A stretch of DNA of 64,000 nucleotides from Nitrosomonas sp. (GTDB lineage: Bacteria > Pseudomonadota > Gammaproteobacteria > Burkholderiales > Nitrosomonadaceae), in the NCBI GenBank assembly GCA_016708955.1, contig JADJES010000024.1, positions 90,435-154,434 on the forward strand, written 5' to 3'. Of this stretch, positions 9,367 to 18,762 are shown piece by piece. Position 1 is the stretch's first letter. Every line of letters begins with the position of its first letter. Position numbers and translations under genes: made by a program. Below the pieces are notes generated by a model, which was given only the letters and a program-made list of their open reading frames with translations, was not told the DNA's origin and did no database searches.

Positions 9367-10717
9367 GGTTCATCCGGCAAGTGCGTACTTGTTAGTCAGA
9401 AATGCATGTTGAAATAAAGTGAATTAAAGGTTGAAATTATCTCTGATTTTCAACGAAGAGGTTTTTTCAACATGTCGACCAGTTTGCTGTATCACGCCTT
9501 TGGTATAGTTGGTTATTTTTATCAAAGCACTTGTTTTATTGCGGGTGTCATAGTTGTTGCAATACAAGCGGATCATTGGCGATTGAGATGTCCGGTATGT
9601 AAAAGCCGCGAGATACATTGCCGGGGAAAGTTGGTTAGACGCTTCAGGACAGTACCGGTAGGTCAAAAAGCAGTCTATATCGACCTTCCAGTTCAGCGGG
9701 TAGAATGCACCCGATGCCAAGCAGTTCGTCAGGTAAAGATACAGTTTGCTGATGAGCACAAGCGCTATACACGTTCTTTCGAAAGATTGGTTTTGGATCT
9801 CTCTAGGCACATGACCATCCAGGCAGTAGCACGCCATCTTGGAGTGAGCTGGGATCTGGTTAAGGGAATACAGAAGGACAATCTGAATAAACGTTATCGG
9901 TTGCCGAAATTGGCCAAGATAAAACGCATTGCGCTGGATGAAATATACCAAGGCAAGAAGCTGGGTTATTTAACGATAGTTCTGGATCTTCAACGTGGGG
10001 CAGTGATTTTTGTTGGCAATGGGAAAGGTGCCGATGCACTGATTCCGTTTTGGAAGCGTTTGAAACGATCGGTGCACGGATTGAAGCGGTTGCGACCGAC
10101 ATGGGGCCAGCATACATCAGTGCGGTGCGGGCTAATATCCCAGATGCAACGCTAGTGTTCGATCACTTCCATATTATTAAGCTGTTCAACGAAAAGTTGA
10201 CAAAACTGCGTCATGATCTGCAACGAGAAGCAGAAAATGGGTTGGGCAAACCCGTTTTGAAGGGCATTCGCTGGCTGTTGCTGAAGAACCTGACAACCTG
10301 GATGACAAGCGCAATGAACGTCAACGTCTGGACGAAGCATTAAAGCTCAATGAGCCCTTGGCAACGGCCTATTACATGAAAGAAGAGTTACGCAATATCT
10401 GGCATCAACCGGATAAACTCTCAGCTCAAAATGCATTGGATGAATGGGTAAAAAAAGCCGCTGCTTCGGATGTCAACATGCTCAAGCAATTCTCTAAAAC
10501 TATTGCAGCACACCGCTCAGGTATCCTGGCTTATTTCGATTTTAATGGTTTATCAACCGGGCCGTTGGAAGGTACCAACAACAAGATAAAAACTTTGCAC
10601 AAAATGGCCTATGGTTTCAGAGATGTCGAGTTCTTTAAACTCAAAATTATGGCGCTGCATGAAACCAATTATGTCCTTGTCGGTTAAACCCAAAAGTACG
10701 CACTTGCCGGATGAACC
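9367..10717 (+). mobile_element. ISL3-family insertion sequence, 1,351 bp
   Basis: The ends are perfect inverted repeats of 24 bp beginning GGTTCATCCGGCAAGTGCGT at 9367 and ending in its reverse complement at 10717. Both are flanked by an exact 8-bp direct repeat GTATTTAC (9359-9366 and 10718-10725). Eight-bp duplications are usual for ISL3. The single transposase gene inside is frameshifted, so this copy should be non-autonomous. Identical ends and target repeats suggest the insertion itself is fairly recent. Confidence 0.93.
9472..10687 (+). pseudogene. ISL3-family transposase, two frameshifts
   Basis: The N-terminal zinc-ribbon region (CPVCKSREIHCRGK, CTRCQAVR) and helix-turn-helix (LSRHMTIQAVARHLGVSWDLVKGIQ) are followed by the DDE catalytic domain: LDEIYQGKK with the first Asp, TDMGPAYISAVRANIPDATLVFDHFHIIK, and the C-terminal GPLEGTNNKIKTLHKMAYGFRD with the final Glu. 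The frame changes near 10055-10070 and again near 10286, where a single base missing in the codon for Pro of LLLKNPDNLDDK restores the family reading. As written it cannot make a full transposase unless those are sequence errors. Confidence 0.88.
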
Positions 10718-10779
10718 GTATTTACGCTATAGATTTCTCGCGCTGCTCGAAATGACAGTTATTAGAGATTCCCTGGAAA

Positions 10780-13700
10780 CTATACCCACCCGTCCTGCAA
10801 TAGGACACTGCCAATCAGATGGGTGACAGCTTCGGAGCTTTGTGCAATCTCAACCGGCAGCCAGTTGCGATCTATTTGGTTGCTTTCCAGCCGAGATAAT
10901 TGCAGATCGAGTTCATCGCCGGTTGCAGATCGTCCCAATGTCTGGGTATAAATCGTTTGCACATAGTCGGTATCGGATAGATCTTGCAAACCGGCCTGCT
11001 GCTGGAACCAGTCCAGAATTGCATCCGGATCGTAAGGCTGTTGCAGTGTTTCGCGTCCGAGTTGCCATTCCGCTGCAGTGGCATCGCGGTTAAAGAAGCT
11101 GTGCACTAGGCGCGCTAAAGTACCTTCGGTTTGATTATGCGCAATCACGACGGTTTCATTGTTGTCGAATGTAATCATTTCGGCACTCTTAATGCTGAAC
11201 ATGGCGCCATTACTGAGTTGTGTCAATTCCAGACGATTATCGACAAACTCCAGATGCACGTCGTCACGATGACCCAGCATGCGCAATACATCAAAACCTG
11301 CGCCGCCATCGGCATTCATGGCAAGTCCTAGCGGCAAATAACCCTGATTATCTTCATCGCCGCCAATAAAGTCACGGATTGCATCCACCCGGATAATGTT
11401 CGGATTCGTTTCCAGACCGGCCAGTAATTCATCGCGGGTCATATCTTGAAATGCTAGAGCTTCAGGCAAGCTGTGGAAGGCCGCTAAAATATCATCGGGT
11501 GTTGCGCCTGCCCAGTTTTGTACCGCGCTGCCTTCGGCAGCCGTCAAATCGCGTTCCAGCCAGGTCTTAGCCAGATGATGGACAACCGCTTCAACCTCAG
11601 AGTAGGCAATCGCCAGACTGGGGCCGCTGGCAAAACGGACTAGCTCAACATCGGTCAGTGTATCGATTTCGCCATTACTCTGCGTTAGCGTGATCGCGTT
11701 GCCATGCACTGCAACCCGATAATCGGATAATTGTCCTGCTTGAACTGCGTTATCAAAACCCAAACCGCCGTTGAGCCGATCATTGCCGGTTCCACCGCTT
11801 AGCAAATCATTTCCGGTGCCACCATAAACAGTATCATTACCCGCATCACCGGAAGCTTGATCATTGCCGCCCAGACTGCCGATTGTGTCATCACCGCCGC
11901 CGCCGGACAAAATGTCGTCATCCGCGCCCAGGACAATGAACTGGTTGTGATTATCGCCTACTACAAAGTTCTCGCCACTACCGCCTATCACCCGTACAGC
12001 GCCGATAATCGATGCGAACGCGACATTATCCAGTTGGATGACAGTGCCGGATGGAAGACTGCTGGTATCAATGATCAGGATCTGTTTACTACTGCTGGTA
12101 AGATTCGATCCGGTAATGACAATGGGCACTCCCGGTGCCCGATTATCACTGACTGTCGGAGTAACCACTTGCACAATAACTTGTTCATCCGAGGCCAATG
12201 AGGATAGGAAATCCTCGGTATGCCGGATGGCTTCTTGGCTAACACCGGTATTTACGCCGGTTTTTTGCTCGATGCGTTGGATCAGGTCATTTTGGGCATC
12301 TGTTAGACTCAATTCCTTTGTCTGACCTGCAATACTCAAACCTACCCCGACCGGCAAACTGGCGGTCAACAGGGCATCCCCCGCGGTATTGGTGATGACG
12401 GGAATATCCGCATAATCATTGAATAACGAAGCAGGATCATCCTGCCGTTCTGCAGTGATGGCCGGGATAGTTGTTACTACAGTGCCGTCCGGTTGAATGG
12501 TGGTTTGGGTAACCACGCCGTCAATGGTGGTAGTCGTTGTACTCGTGCCACCGCCCCCGCTTGCGCCGCCGGATGAAGAAACCGAGATGGTTGCAGTAAT
12601 GCCATTACTGGTCAGATCCGCAACAGTGACCGCCACATCGGCACCTGCCGCCCAGTCTTCCGCTGCCCCTAGATTGTAGGTTGTGGCATCGGTGGAGGCT
12701 GTGCCATCCTTGTTCAAAAGGAGATTCACCGCGGTTTTGTCCGTACTGCTCAAGGTGATCGTGAATGCGGTGCCGGAAGTGATCTCGACATCGGTGGAAT
12801 CGGTCAGTGTATAGGTTGCGCCGCCTTCGCCAGTGAACGTGAATTTGGAAGCGTCGATGTCGTTGGCGGCGCCGCTTGCTTTCAGGAAACCGCTGCCGGT
12901 TACAACCAATGTGCCAGTGCTGGCGTTATAAGTGGCCGATGTGATAGCGGGTACGGCAACATTGGAAGTGGTGATGCCGTTACCGCTGGCATCGACCACG
13001 TTGACCGCTGCATGAGCGCCCGCGGCCCAATCTTCTGCAGCAGCCAGATTGTAGGTAGTGGCATCGGTCGAAGCGGTGCCATTTTTATTGATGATTTGGT
13101 TGACGGCGGCTTTGTCGGTAGTGCTTAAGGTTACGGTAAATGCTGTTCCGGAAGTGATCTCGACATCGGCGGAATCGGTCAGTGTATAAGTCGCACCGCC
13201 TTCACCGGTGAACGTGAACTTGGAGGCATCGATATCATTTGCCGCGCCGCTGCTTTTCAGTAAGCCGGTACCAGTGACTACCAGTGCGCCGGTGCTGGCA
13301 TTATAGGTTGCCGAGGTGATCGCGGGTGCGGCTACGTTGGATACGGTGATGCCATTTCCGCTGGCATCCGAGGTATCGCCGGTGGTGACATTGGTATCCC
13401 AGTCATCTGCCGCAGCCAGATTGTAAGTAGTCCCGCCGGTCGAAGCGGTGCCGTTCTTGTTGACGATCTGATTGATGGCCGCTTTGTCGGTGGCGCTGAG
13501 CGTGACAGTAAAAGCCGTGCCGGAGGTGATTTCGACATCGGCGGAATCGGTCAGCGTATAGGTTGTGCTGTCTTCGCCGGTGAAAGTTAATTTGGATGCA
13601 TCGATGTCGAAACCGCCGCCATTGGCTTGCAGATTGGTGCCGGTAACGACCAGCGCGCCGGATGAAGCATCATAAGTTGCTGAAGTAATCCGCGGATTGA

Positions 13701-16626
13701 TTGAAACCGTGACCGCATTGGTTGCATCGCTGATATCGGGGGTTGCATTGGCACCGGCCAGCCAGTTGTCTGCGGCGGCCAGATTGTAGGTGGATCCGCC
13801 GGAAGAAGTCGTGCCGGTTTGATCCAGCAAAGCATCGACACTGGTTTTGTCTGCGCCGGATAGCGTTACGCTGAAAGAAGTCGCCGAAGTGATTTCCACA
13901 TCCGAGGCACTGGTAATGGTGTAGGTCGCGCTTGCGGTACCACCGGTTAATGTTAACGTGGAAATGTCAATGTCGTTATTGGCCCCGGCCTTATTGAAGA
14001 GATTGGTGCCAGTGACAACCAGTATTCCGGAGTCGGAATCGTAAGTGGCTGAAGTAATGGCGGGCGTTTGGACATTGCTCACCGTGATTCCGTTGCCTGT
14101 CAGGTCGGCGACAGCGATCGAAGCGGCACTGCCAGCCATCCAGTCTTCAGCCGCCGCGACATTGTAGGTGGTTGCGCCGGAAGAAGTCGTGCCATCCTTA
14201 TTCAACAATCCACGAACCACCAATTGATCGGCTGCATTCAGCGTGACGCTGAAGGAGGTCGCCGAAGTGACGTCGACAGCCGACGAGGTCAGTGTGTAGC
14301 TACCGCCTTCACCGGTTAACGTGAGCAGTGAAACCGTCACGTCGTTGGCGGCACCACTGTTGGAAACCAGGTTGGTCCCTGTGACCGTCAGTACGTTGGT
14401 GCTGGCGTCAAAAGTAGCGGAAGTAATGGCGGGTGCCGCATAGTTGCTGACTGTAATACCGTTGCCGGTCAGATCGGCAACGGTAGCCGCGGCATCGGCT
14501 CCTGCTGCCCAATCTTCGGCTCCGGCCAGGTTATACGTCGTGCTGCTTACCGCTGATGTGCCGTTTTTATTGAGCAATGTCTCAACATTGATCAAGTCAG
14601 CGCCGGTCAGTGTTACTGAAAAAGAAGTTCCTGAGGTGATTTCTATATTCGTAGCAGTGGTGAGCGTGTAGGTTGCGCCGCCTTCTCCGGTAATCGTCAG
14701 CTTGGAAAGGTCAATGTCGTTGCTGGCGCCGCTTTTCTGCAGAAAACCGGTTCCTGTAACTGTTAGCACATTGCTGTTGTAGTCATATGTGGCCGAAGTC
14801 ATGGCTGGTGCGGCAACGTTGGAAGTGGTAATGCCATTACCGGTGAGGTCGGCCACAGTAACCGCCGCACTCGCACCGGCGGCCCAATCTTCCGCCGCAG
14901 CGAGATTGTAAGTCGTGCCGCTGGTTGAGGAAGTGCCGTTCTTGTTGATCATCTGGTTGACGGCGGCCTTGTCGGTACTGCTCAATGTGACGGTGAATGC
15001 CGTGCCGGAGGTAATCTCGACATCGGCGGAATCGGTCAGTGTATAGGTCGTGCCGCCTTCGCCGGTGAACGTGAATTTGGAAACATCAATATCATTCGCT
15101 GCGCCGCTGCTTTTCAAGAAACCGGCGCCGGTTATAATCAGTGTGCCGGTGCTGGCATCATAAGTAGCCGATGTGATGGCCGGTGTAGCCACACTGGATG
15201 CTGTTATGCCATTGCCAGTAGCATCGACCACATTAACAGAGGCATCGGCACCCGCCGCCCAGTCTTCCGCAGCCGCCAGATTATACGTGGTGGCACCGGT
15301 TGAACTGGTGCCATTCTTGTTGACGATTTGATTGACCTCCGATTTGTCGGTGCTGCTCAAAGTCACGGTGAATGCCGTGCCGGAAGTAATTTCGACATCG
15401 GCGGAGTCGGTCAGTGTATAGGTCGTGCCGCCTTCGCCGGTGAACGTAAATTTGGAGACATCAATATCATTGGTTGCTCCGCTTAGCTTCAAGAAACCGG
15501 TACCGGTGACTACCAATGCACCGGTACTGGCATCGTAAGTGGCGGACGTGATCGTGGGAGCGGCTACGTTGCTGACGGTAATGCCGTTGCCGGTTGCATC
15601 CGAGATATCGGTATTGCCAATTACCGTATTCCAGTCATCGGCAGCCGCCAGGTTATAGGTTGTCGCGCCGGTTGAACTGGTGCCATTTTTGTTGATAATT
15701 TGATTGACGGCGGCCTTGTCGGTACTGCTCAGTGTCACGGTGAAAGCGGTGCCGGACGTGATTTCAACATCAGCGGAATCGGTCAGTGTGTAGGTGGCAC
15801 TGCCTTCGCCGGTAAACGTGAGTTTTGAGGCGTCGATATCATTGGTGGCGCCGCTGGCTTTTACTAAATTTGATCCGGTGACAGTTAAACTGCCGGTACT
15901 GGCGTCGTAAGTGGCTGAAGTGATGACGGGCGTTTGTACATTACTGACGGTTATTGCGTTGCCGGTAGCATCCGCATTACCAGTTTGCGCAGGATTCCAG
16001 TCAGCCGCTGCCGCGATATTGTAGGTGGTTGTGCCTACCGAAGAAGTGCCGTTCTTGTTCAGTAATCCTTCCACGTTAATCTGATCGGTAGCATTTAAAG
16101 CAACGGTGAACTGAGTGGTTGAATCGATTTCAACGTTGGACGAAGTAAGCGTATACGTTGCGCCGCCTTGTCCGGTCAATGTCAGTTTTGAGACATCGAT
16201 GTCGTTCAAAGCACCGGAAGTTGCGGTCATATTGGTACCAGTCACAACCAGCGAATTGGTGCTGGCGTCGTAAGTGGCTGAGGTGATGGTGGGCGGGACA
16301 ACCGCTGCTGAGATGTCAATATCATCAACGGTCAGTTCTACCAGGCTACCAAAAACAAAACGTATTTCGTCAACATTGTTAAATGCAGAGTTGAACGCCA
16401 GCAATCCGCTATATTCTGCTCCTGCGTTATCTTGCTGAGTATAGCTGATGTTTCCAGCCGCATCGCTGCTGGTTAAATTGACCGATTCCGCACTAACGAT
16501 CAAAGCGCCATCCCGGTAACCGGCAATGGTCAAAGAACTTGAGGCGCCATTCGGGCCATTGTCAATCTTGAATGAATTGAGCTGAAAATCGGAGCCATCG
16601 GAAGATTTGAAATACTGAAGTTTCAC
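10780..16626 (-). CDS. giant secreted repeat protein with RTX and DUF4214 domains; 5' end separated by an IS
   Basis: The 1,948-residue frame has three parts. First come about ten tandem ~115-residue modules starting PxITSATYDASTGxLxVTG (residues about 112-1290). Next is a Gly/Ser/Thr linker and a central domain, then RTX nonapeptides (GGGGDDTIGSLGGNDQASG, GGTGNDLLSGGTGNDRLNG, near residues 1560-1610) that bind calcium. The C-terminal region resembles two DUF4214 units (FFNRDATAAEWQLGRE, YTQTLGRSATGDELDLQLS). RTX plus an acidic, cysteine-free composition suggests type I secretion and an S-layer, adhesin or matrix role, by inference; no transporter genes are beside it. The GTG at 16626 lies inside the terminal repeat of an IS. 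The real N terminus is at 18394, and the two pieces join in frame if the IS and one target duplication are removed (about 2,010 residues). Confidence 0.85.
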   Translation of the reverse strand: MKLQYFKSSDGSDFQLNSFKIDNGPNGASSSLTIAGYRDGALIVSAESVNLTSSDAAGNISYTQQDNAGAEYSGLLAFNSAFNNVDEIRFVFGSLVELTVDDIDISAAVVPPTITSATYDASTNSLVVTGTNMTATSGALNDIDVSKLTLTGQGGATYTLTSSNVEIDSTTQFTVALNATDQINVEGLLNKNGTSSVGTTTYNIAAAADWNPAQTGNADATGNAITVSNVQTPVITSATYDASTGSLTVTGSNLVKASGATNDIDASKLTFTGEGSATYTLTDSADVEITSGTAFTVTLSSTDKAAVNQIINKNGTSSTGATTYNLAAADDWNTVIGNTDISDATGNGITVSNVAAPTITSATYDASTGALVVTGTGFLKLSGATNDIDVSKFTFTGEGGTTYTLTDSADVEITSGTAFTVTLSSTDKSEVNQIVNKNGTSSTGATTYNLAAAEDWAAGADASVNVVDATGNGITASSVATPAITSATYDASTGTLIITGAGFLKSSGAANDIDVSKFTFTGEGGTTYTLTDSADVEITSGTAFTVTLSSTDKAAVNQMINKNGTSSTSGTTYNLAAAEDWAAGASAAVTVADLTGNGITTSNVAAPAMTSATYDYNSNVLTVTGTGFLQKSGASNDIDLSKLTITGEGGATYTLTTATNIEITSGTSFSVTLTGADLINVETLLNKNGTSAVSSTTYNLAGAEDWAAGADAAATVADLTGNGITVSNYAAPAITSATFDASTNVLTVTGTNLVSNSGAANDVTVSLLTLTGEGGSYTLTSSAVDVTSATSFSVTLNAADQLVVRGLLNKDGTTSSGATTYNVAAAEDWMAGSAASIAVADLTGNGITVSNVQTPAITSATYDSDSGILVVTGTNLFNKAGANNDIDISTLTLTGGTASATYTITSASDVEITSATSFSVTLSGADKTSVDALLDQTGTTSSGGSTYNLAAADNWLAGANATPDISDATNAVTVSINPRITSATYDASSGALVVTGTNLQANGGGFDIDASKLTFTGEDSTTYTLTDSADVEITSGTAFTVTLSATDKAAINQIVNKNGTASTGGTTYNLAAADDWDTNVTTGDTSDASGNGITVSNVAAPAITSATYNASTGALVVTGTGLLKSSGAANDIDASKFTFTGEGGATYTLTDSADVEITSGTAFTVTLSTTDKAAVNQIINKNGTASTDATTYNLAAAEDWAAGAHAAVNVVDASGNGITTSNVAVPAITSATYNASTGTLVVTGSGFLKASGAANDIDASKFTFTGEGGATYTLTDSTDVEITSGTAFTITLSSTDKTAVNLLLNKDGTASTDATTYNLGAAEDWAAGADVAVTVADLTSNGITATISVSSSGGASGGGGTSTTTTTIDGVVTQTTIQPDGTVVTTIPAITAERQDDPASLFNDYADIPVITNTAGDALLTASLPVGVGLSIAGQTKELSLTDAQNDLIQRIEQKTGVNTGVSQEAIRHTEDFLSSLASDEQVIVQVVTPTVSDNRAPGVPIVITGSNLTSSSKQILIIDTSSLPSGTVIQLDNVAFASIIGAVRVIGGSGENFVVGDNHNQFIVLGADDDILSGGGGDDTIGSLGGNDQASGDAGNDTVYGGTGNDLLSGGTGNDRLNGGLGFDNAVQAGQLSDYRVAVHGNAITLTQSNGEIDTLTDVELVRFASGPSLAIAYSEVEAVVHHLAKTWLERDLTAAEGSAVQNWAGATPDDILAAFHSLPEALAFQDMTRDELLAGLETNPNIIRVDAIRDFIGGDEDNQGYLPLGLAMNADGGAGFDVLRMLGHRDDVHLEFVDNRLELTQLSNGAMFSIKSAEMITFDNNETVVIAHNQTEGTLARLVHSFFNRDATAAEWQLGRETLQQPYDPDAILDWFQQQAGLQDLSDTDYVQTIYTQTLGRSATGDELDLQLSRLESNQIDRNWLPVEIAQSSEAVTHLIGSVLLQDGWV
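12590..16295 (-). repeat. ten tandem ~115-codon modules within the giant gene
   Basis: Each module contains in order ITSATYDASTG, VTGTGFLKSSGAANDIDxSK, FTGEGGATYTLTDSADVEIT, a FTVTLSSTDKAAVNQ block, NKNGTSSTGATTYNLAAAEDW and DATGNGITVSN. Modules 2-4 and 8-10 are near identical to each other, while 1, 5, 6 and 7 are more diverged. This pattern suggests recent duplication or gene conversion among part of the array. Confidence 0.9.
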
Positions 16627-18185
16627 CGTTTTGCACTAAACTTTACATTTTCGCTAAGCAACCATACGCAATAATGCATCGATAAAAGAATTAAGAATGG
16701 GTTTATCTGGTTTAGGGCAAAAGCTAACAAAATCCTTATTGAGCGCAGCCTGAGTAATCAGTTTTCTGACATCGGAAAAGGCAAAGTGACTTCGATTGTT
16801 AACAGCGTAACAACGCTGCGGTGTTTTATCAAGGTGATCGGCATAAATCCAGGTTACGGTGGCGGCCATCATGCAGAAGTTGAGATGATTGGTAACGGCA
16901 TGGTAGTTTCGAGTTTGGCTTTTTGAGCTACCGATTTCCTGCTTGATCTCTTTGAAAGCGGCTTCGATTTTCCAGCGTGCGCCGTAGTATTCGATAATCT
17001 GCTCGACGGTGAGATCGAGATCGGTGGTAAAGAGTGCGACCCATTGTGATCTTCGATAGATCCAAACAACGCGCACGGCACATTTGAGTGTTTTCAACAT
17101 CATGATGTTGTCAAAGGCCAGAACATCGCGTTGTTTGCCGTAGAGGTTAACCGAATAAGTGGTAGCGCGTTCATGGAATTTATTGGCCAGCGTTGTGGCA
17201 TTGCCCATCTTGTCGCCATACTTTCTGGATCGGCCGAGCTGATGTTTTTGGTGTTCGGGTGGTAACGCAAACAAAGTGGTATTGACGCGCAATCTGGAAA
17301 GCTAGACAGGCTGTCCAACGGTTTTGCGCATCGGTTTAAGCAAGCCGTCGTTTCCAAACCAGCTATCGGTAACGATCAGCAATGGGGTGCCAGGAAAAGC
17401 GGCAGAAATTTCCAGCAGCATTTCGATGGCCTGCTCAAATTTGGTTTGAAACGATGGTATCTTGCCCTCACCCTAACCTTCTTGGTCGCTATCGTTTTTT
17501 CCATGTGATAGAAACGAAACGCCAGCGGTAAGCAAGCCCAGCGGCCTTTGACAATTTTAATAAACCGATGGACACAACATTTTGTGACCAGGGGTATTTC
17601 GATTGATTGGTCTTGGCATGATCAAAAAAAGACGGGCGGCCGAAAAACTTTTGGGTCTTGGTGGTGTCGGGGGCCGTCCTTTTGTCGTCGGGCTGAGTAT
17701 CAGAGAACACAGCGTCGTCCAGAGGCGTGACCAAGGCAATTTTGATGAGGCCATGAAGATGTAAAATCGGCGCTGACTAAGCGACAGCCCGAACAATACC
17801 TGCAAGCATCGCAATAGGTTGGCGCTGCGTGAAGAAGTGAAATGAGTGATAACAGCCAGAGCGTATAAACAAACCAGACACCTCGTTCATCGCCTTTGCA
17901 ACGGTGGTTAAATTCCTGTTGGAGGGGAAGAGGATATTGCGTAGAATGAACATGCGGCGATGCCTTTTTTATTATTGGTTTCAGTTACTTAACAGATGAA
18001 ATTATAACAAAAACCGTGCGTCGCCGCAATCATATCTTACTGTATTTAAAGGATATATTTCGATTTTTTCCCTACTGTCAACAGGGTCGATATCAGTACT
18101 ATTTTGTCACTCAAGAAAAAATCCCGATAATCCAAAATTCCAGACAATTGAATCATCGGCTCATAAAAAAAGCGTGAAACTCCAG
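16615..18185 (-). mobile_element. DDE insertion sequence (IS4/IS701-like), 1,571 bp, inside the giant gene
   Basis: The left end reads CTGAAGTTTCACCGTTTT and the right end, read on the other strand, CTGGAGTTTCACGCTTTT, giving an ~18-bp imperfect terminal inverted repeat bounded by an 8-bp direct repeat. It carries one decayed transposase gene on the minus strand. The same terminal repeat bounds the two 205-bp MITE copies at 48810-49014 and 59697-59901. The family is uncertain: the transposase is IS4/IS701-like, but an 8-bp duplication is not typical of either group. Confidence 0.88.
16654..17953 (-). pseudogene. IS4/IS701-like DDE transposase, multiply broken
   Basis: Reading the minus strand from an ATG near 17953, successive frames give DHAKTNQSKYPWSQNVVSIG, KGRWACLPLAFRFYHMEK, PGTPLLIVTDSWFGNDGLLK (with a catalytic Asp) and ALFTTDLDLTVEQIIEYYG followed by ARWKIEAAFKEIKQEIGSSK (with the catalytic Glu). 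At least three in-frame stops and one frameshift interrupt the gene: a stop before SAPILHLHG, a frame change near 17550, a stop near 17470 and a stop near 17300. The longest intact piece is the C-terminal 212 codons (16654-17292). It cannot encode an active enzyme. Confidence 0.8.
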
Positions 18186-18394
18186 TTGAAATAGAAATCG
18201 GTTACGTTGGCACCGTTATAATTGAGAATAATCGATCGTCCGCCGGACTGATTCAAAAGTACCGTAAGCTCTCCAGAGTTGGCATTTGCGAAATCAATTG
18301 CGCTGCTGGCGCCGAATGTCCATCCGCTATAGGTGGCCGAAGTAACGCCATCATTAGTGACCAGTGATCCGCTGTCGAAATTAGTAGTCGTCAT
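18186..18394 (-). pseudogene. separated N-terminal exon-like piece of the giant repeat protein
   Basis: A good ATG at 18394 (preceded by AGGAG on the minus strand) begins MTTTNFDSGSLVTNDGVTSATYSG and runs to NYNGANVTDFYF, where the IS begins. After that the frame reads NWSFTLFL and stops inside the IS end. Removing the IS and one copy of TTGAAATA gives ...VTDFYFKSSDGSDFQLNSF..., joining exactly in frame with the downstream 10780-16606 portion. It has no classical signal peptide, which agrees with type I secretion of the RTX protein. Confidence 0.85.
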
Positions 18395-18453
18395 TGTGTG
18401 GCTCCTTTAAATGCCTTAGAACTGCAGATTAACCGTTGTTGTAAATACATCAC

Positions 18454-18571
18454 TTAAGGAGTCTCCGGATAACCCATCTTTGTCATTCCGAACGGAGTGA
18501 GGAATCTTCACGAATCAACAGGATAGATTTCTCGCTCTGCTCGAAATGACAGTTATTCAGAGGTTCCTTAA
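18454..18571. repeat. intact palindromic (REP-like) repeat
   Basis: The outer arms TTAAGGAGTCTCCGGATAAC and GTTATTCAGAGGTTCCTTAA and the inner arms GTCATTCCGAACGGAGTGAG and CTCTGCTCGAAATGAC form a long imperfect hairpin. It is the same family as the repeat split by ISL3 near 9.3-10.8 kb. Confidence 0.75.
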
Positions 18572-18652
18572 GAGTTACTGGTGTTTAGGTGGTCATTTTG
18601 ATACCGGTGCGATTGGATTTCATCAAATGTTTTTGCTTACCTTCGCTGTAAA

Positions 18653-18762
18653 GGAAGCTCTGATTAAGTCCTTCGACAGGCTCAGGACGAACGGTAATAT
18701 ATTGATTACGTTCGTGGTGAGCTTGTCGAACCATGAATGTAATCAACTTAATCAGAGTTTCC
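18653..18762. repeat. second palindromic repeat overlapping the Sel1 gene 3' end
   Basis: The arms GAAGCTCTGATTAAG and CTTAATCAGAGTTTC enclose an inner inverted pair (CCTTCGACAGGCTCAGGACG and CGTTCGTGGTGAGCTTGTCG). The right arm supplies the last codons and the stop (18748-18750) of the Sel1-repeat gene, and the hairpin could act as its transcript end. Confidence 0.7.

Larger units (their letters stand above)
9302..10780. repeat. palindromic repeat split by the ISL3 element
   Basis: The left arm (about 9302-9358, containing GTCATTCCGAACGCAGTGAG) and the right arm (about 10726-10780, containing CTGCTCGAAATGACAGTTAT) together rebuild the same hairpin repeat seen intact at 18454-18571. The ISL3 element occupies its loop. 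This is an extragenic palindromic, REP-like family. Confidence 0.7.
16607..18193. repeat. 8-bp target-site duplication TTGAAATA around the IS
   Basis: TTGAAATA occurs at 16607-16614 and again at 18186-18193, exactly flanking the inverted-repeat ends of the element between them. Confidence 0.9.

Noticed and set aside
12590..16295. Regular ~345-bp repeats that might suggest a CRISPR or satellite array
   Set aside because: The units are open reading frame modules of one protein, far longer than CRISPR repeats, with no spacers.
10780..16626. Many open frames on the plus strand opposite the giant gene
   Set aside because: They are antisense by-products of the repetitive coding sequence; none has a start site or a recognisable protein.
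10780..16626. PEP-CTERM sorting signal on the giant protein, given the exosortase locus nearby
   Set aside because: The C terminus ends in a DUF4214-like unit without Pro-Glu-Pro, a membrane helix or a basic tail.
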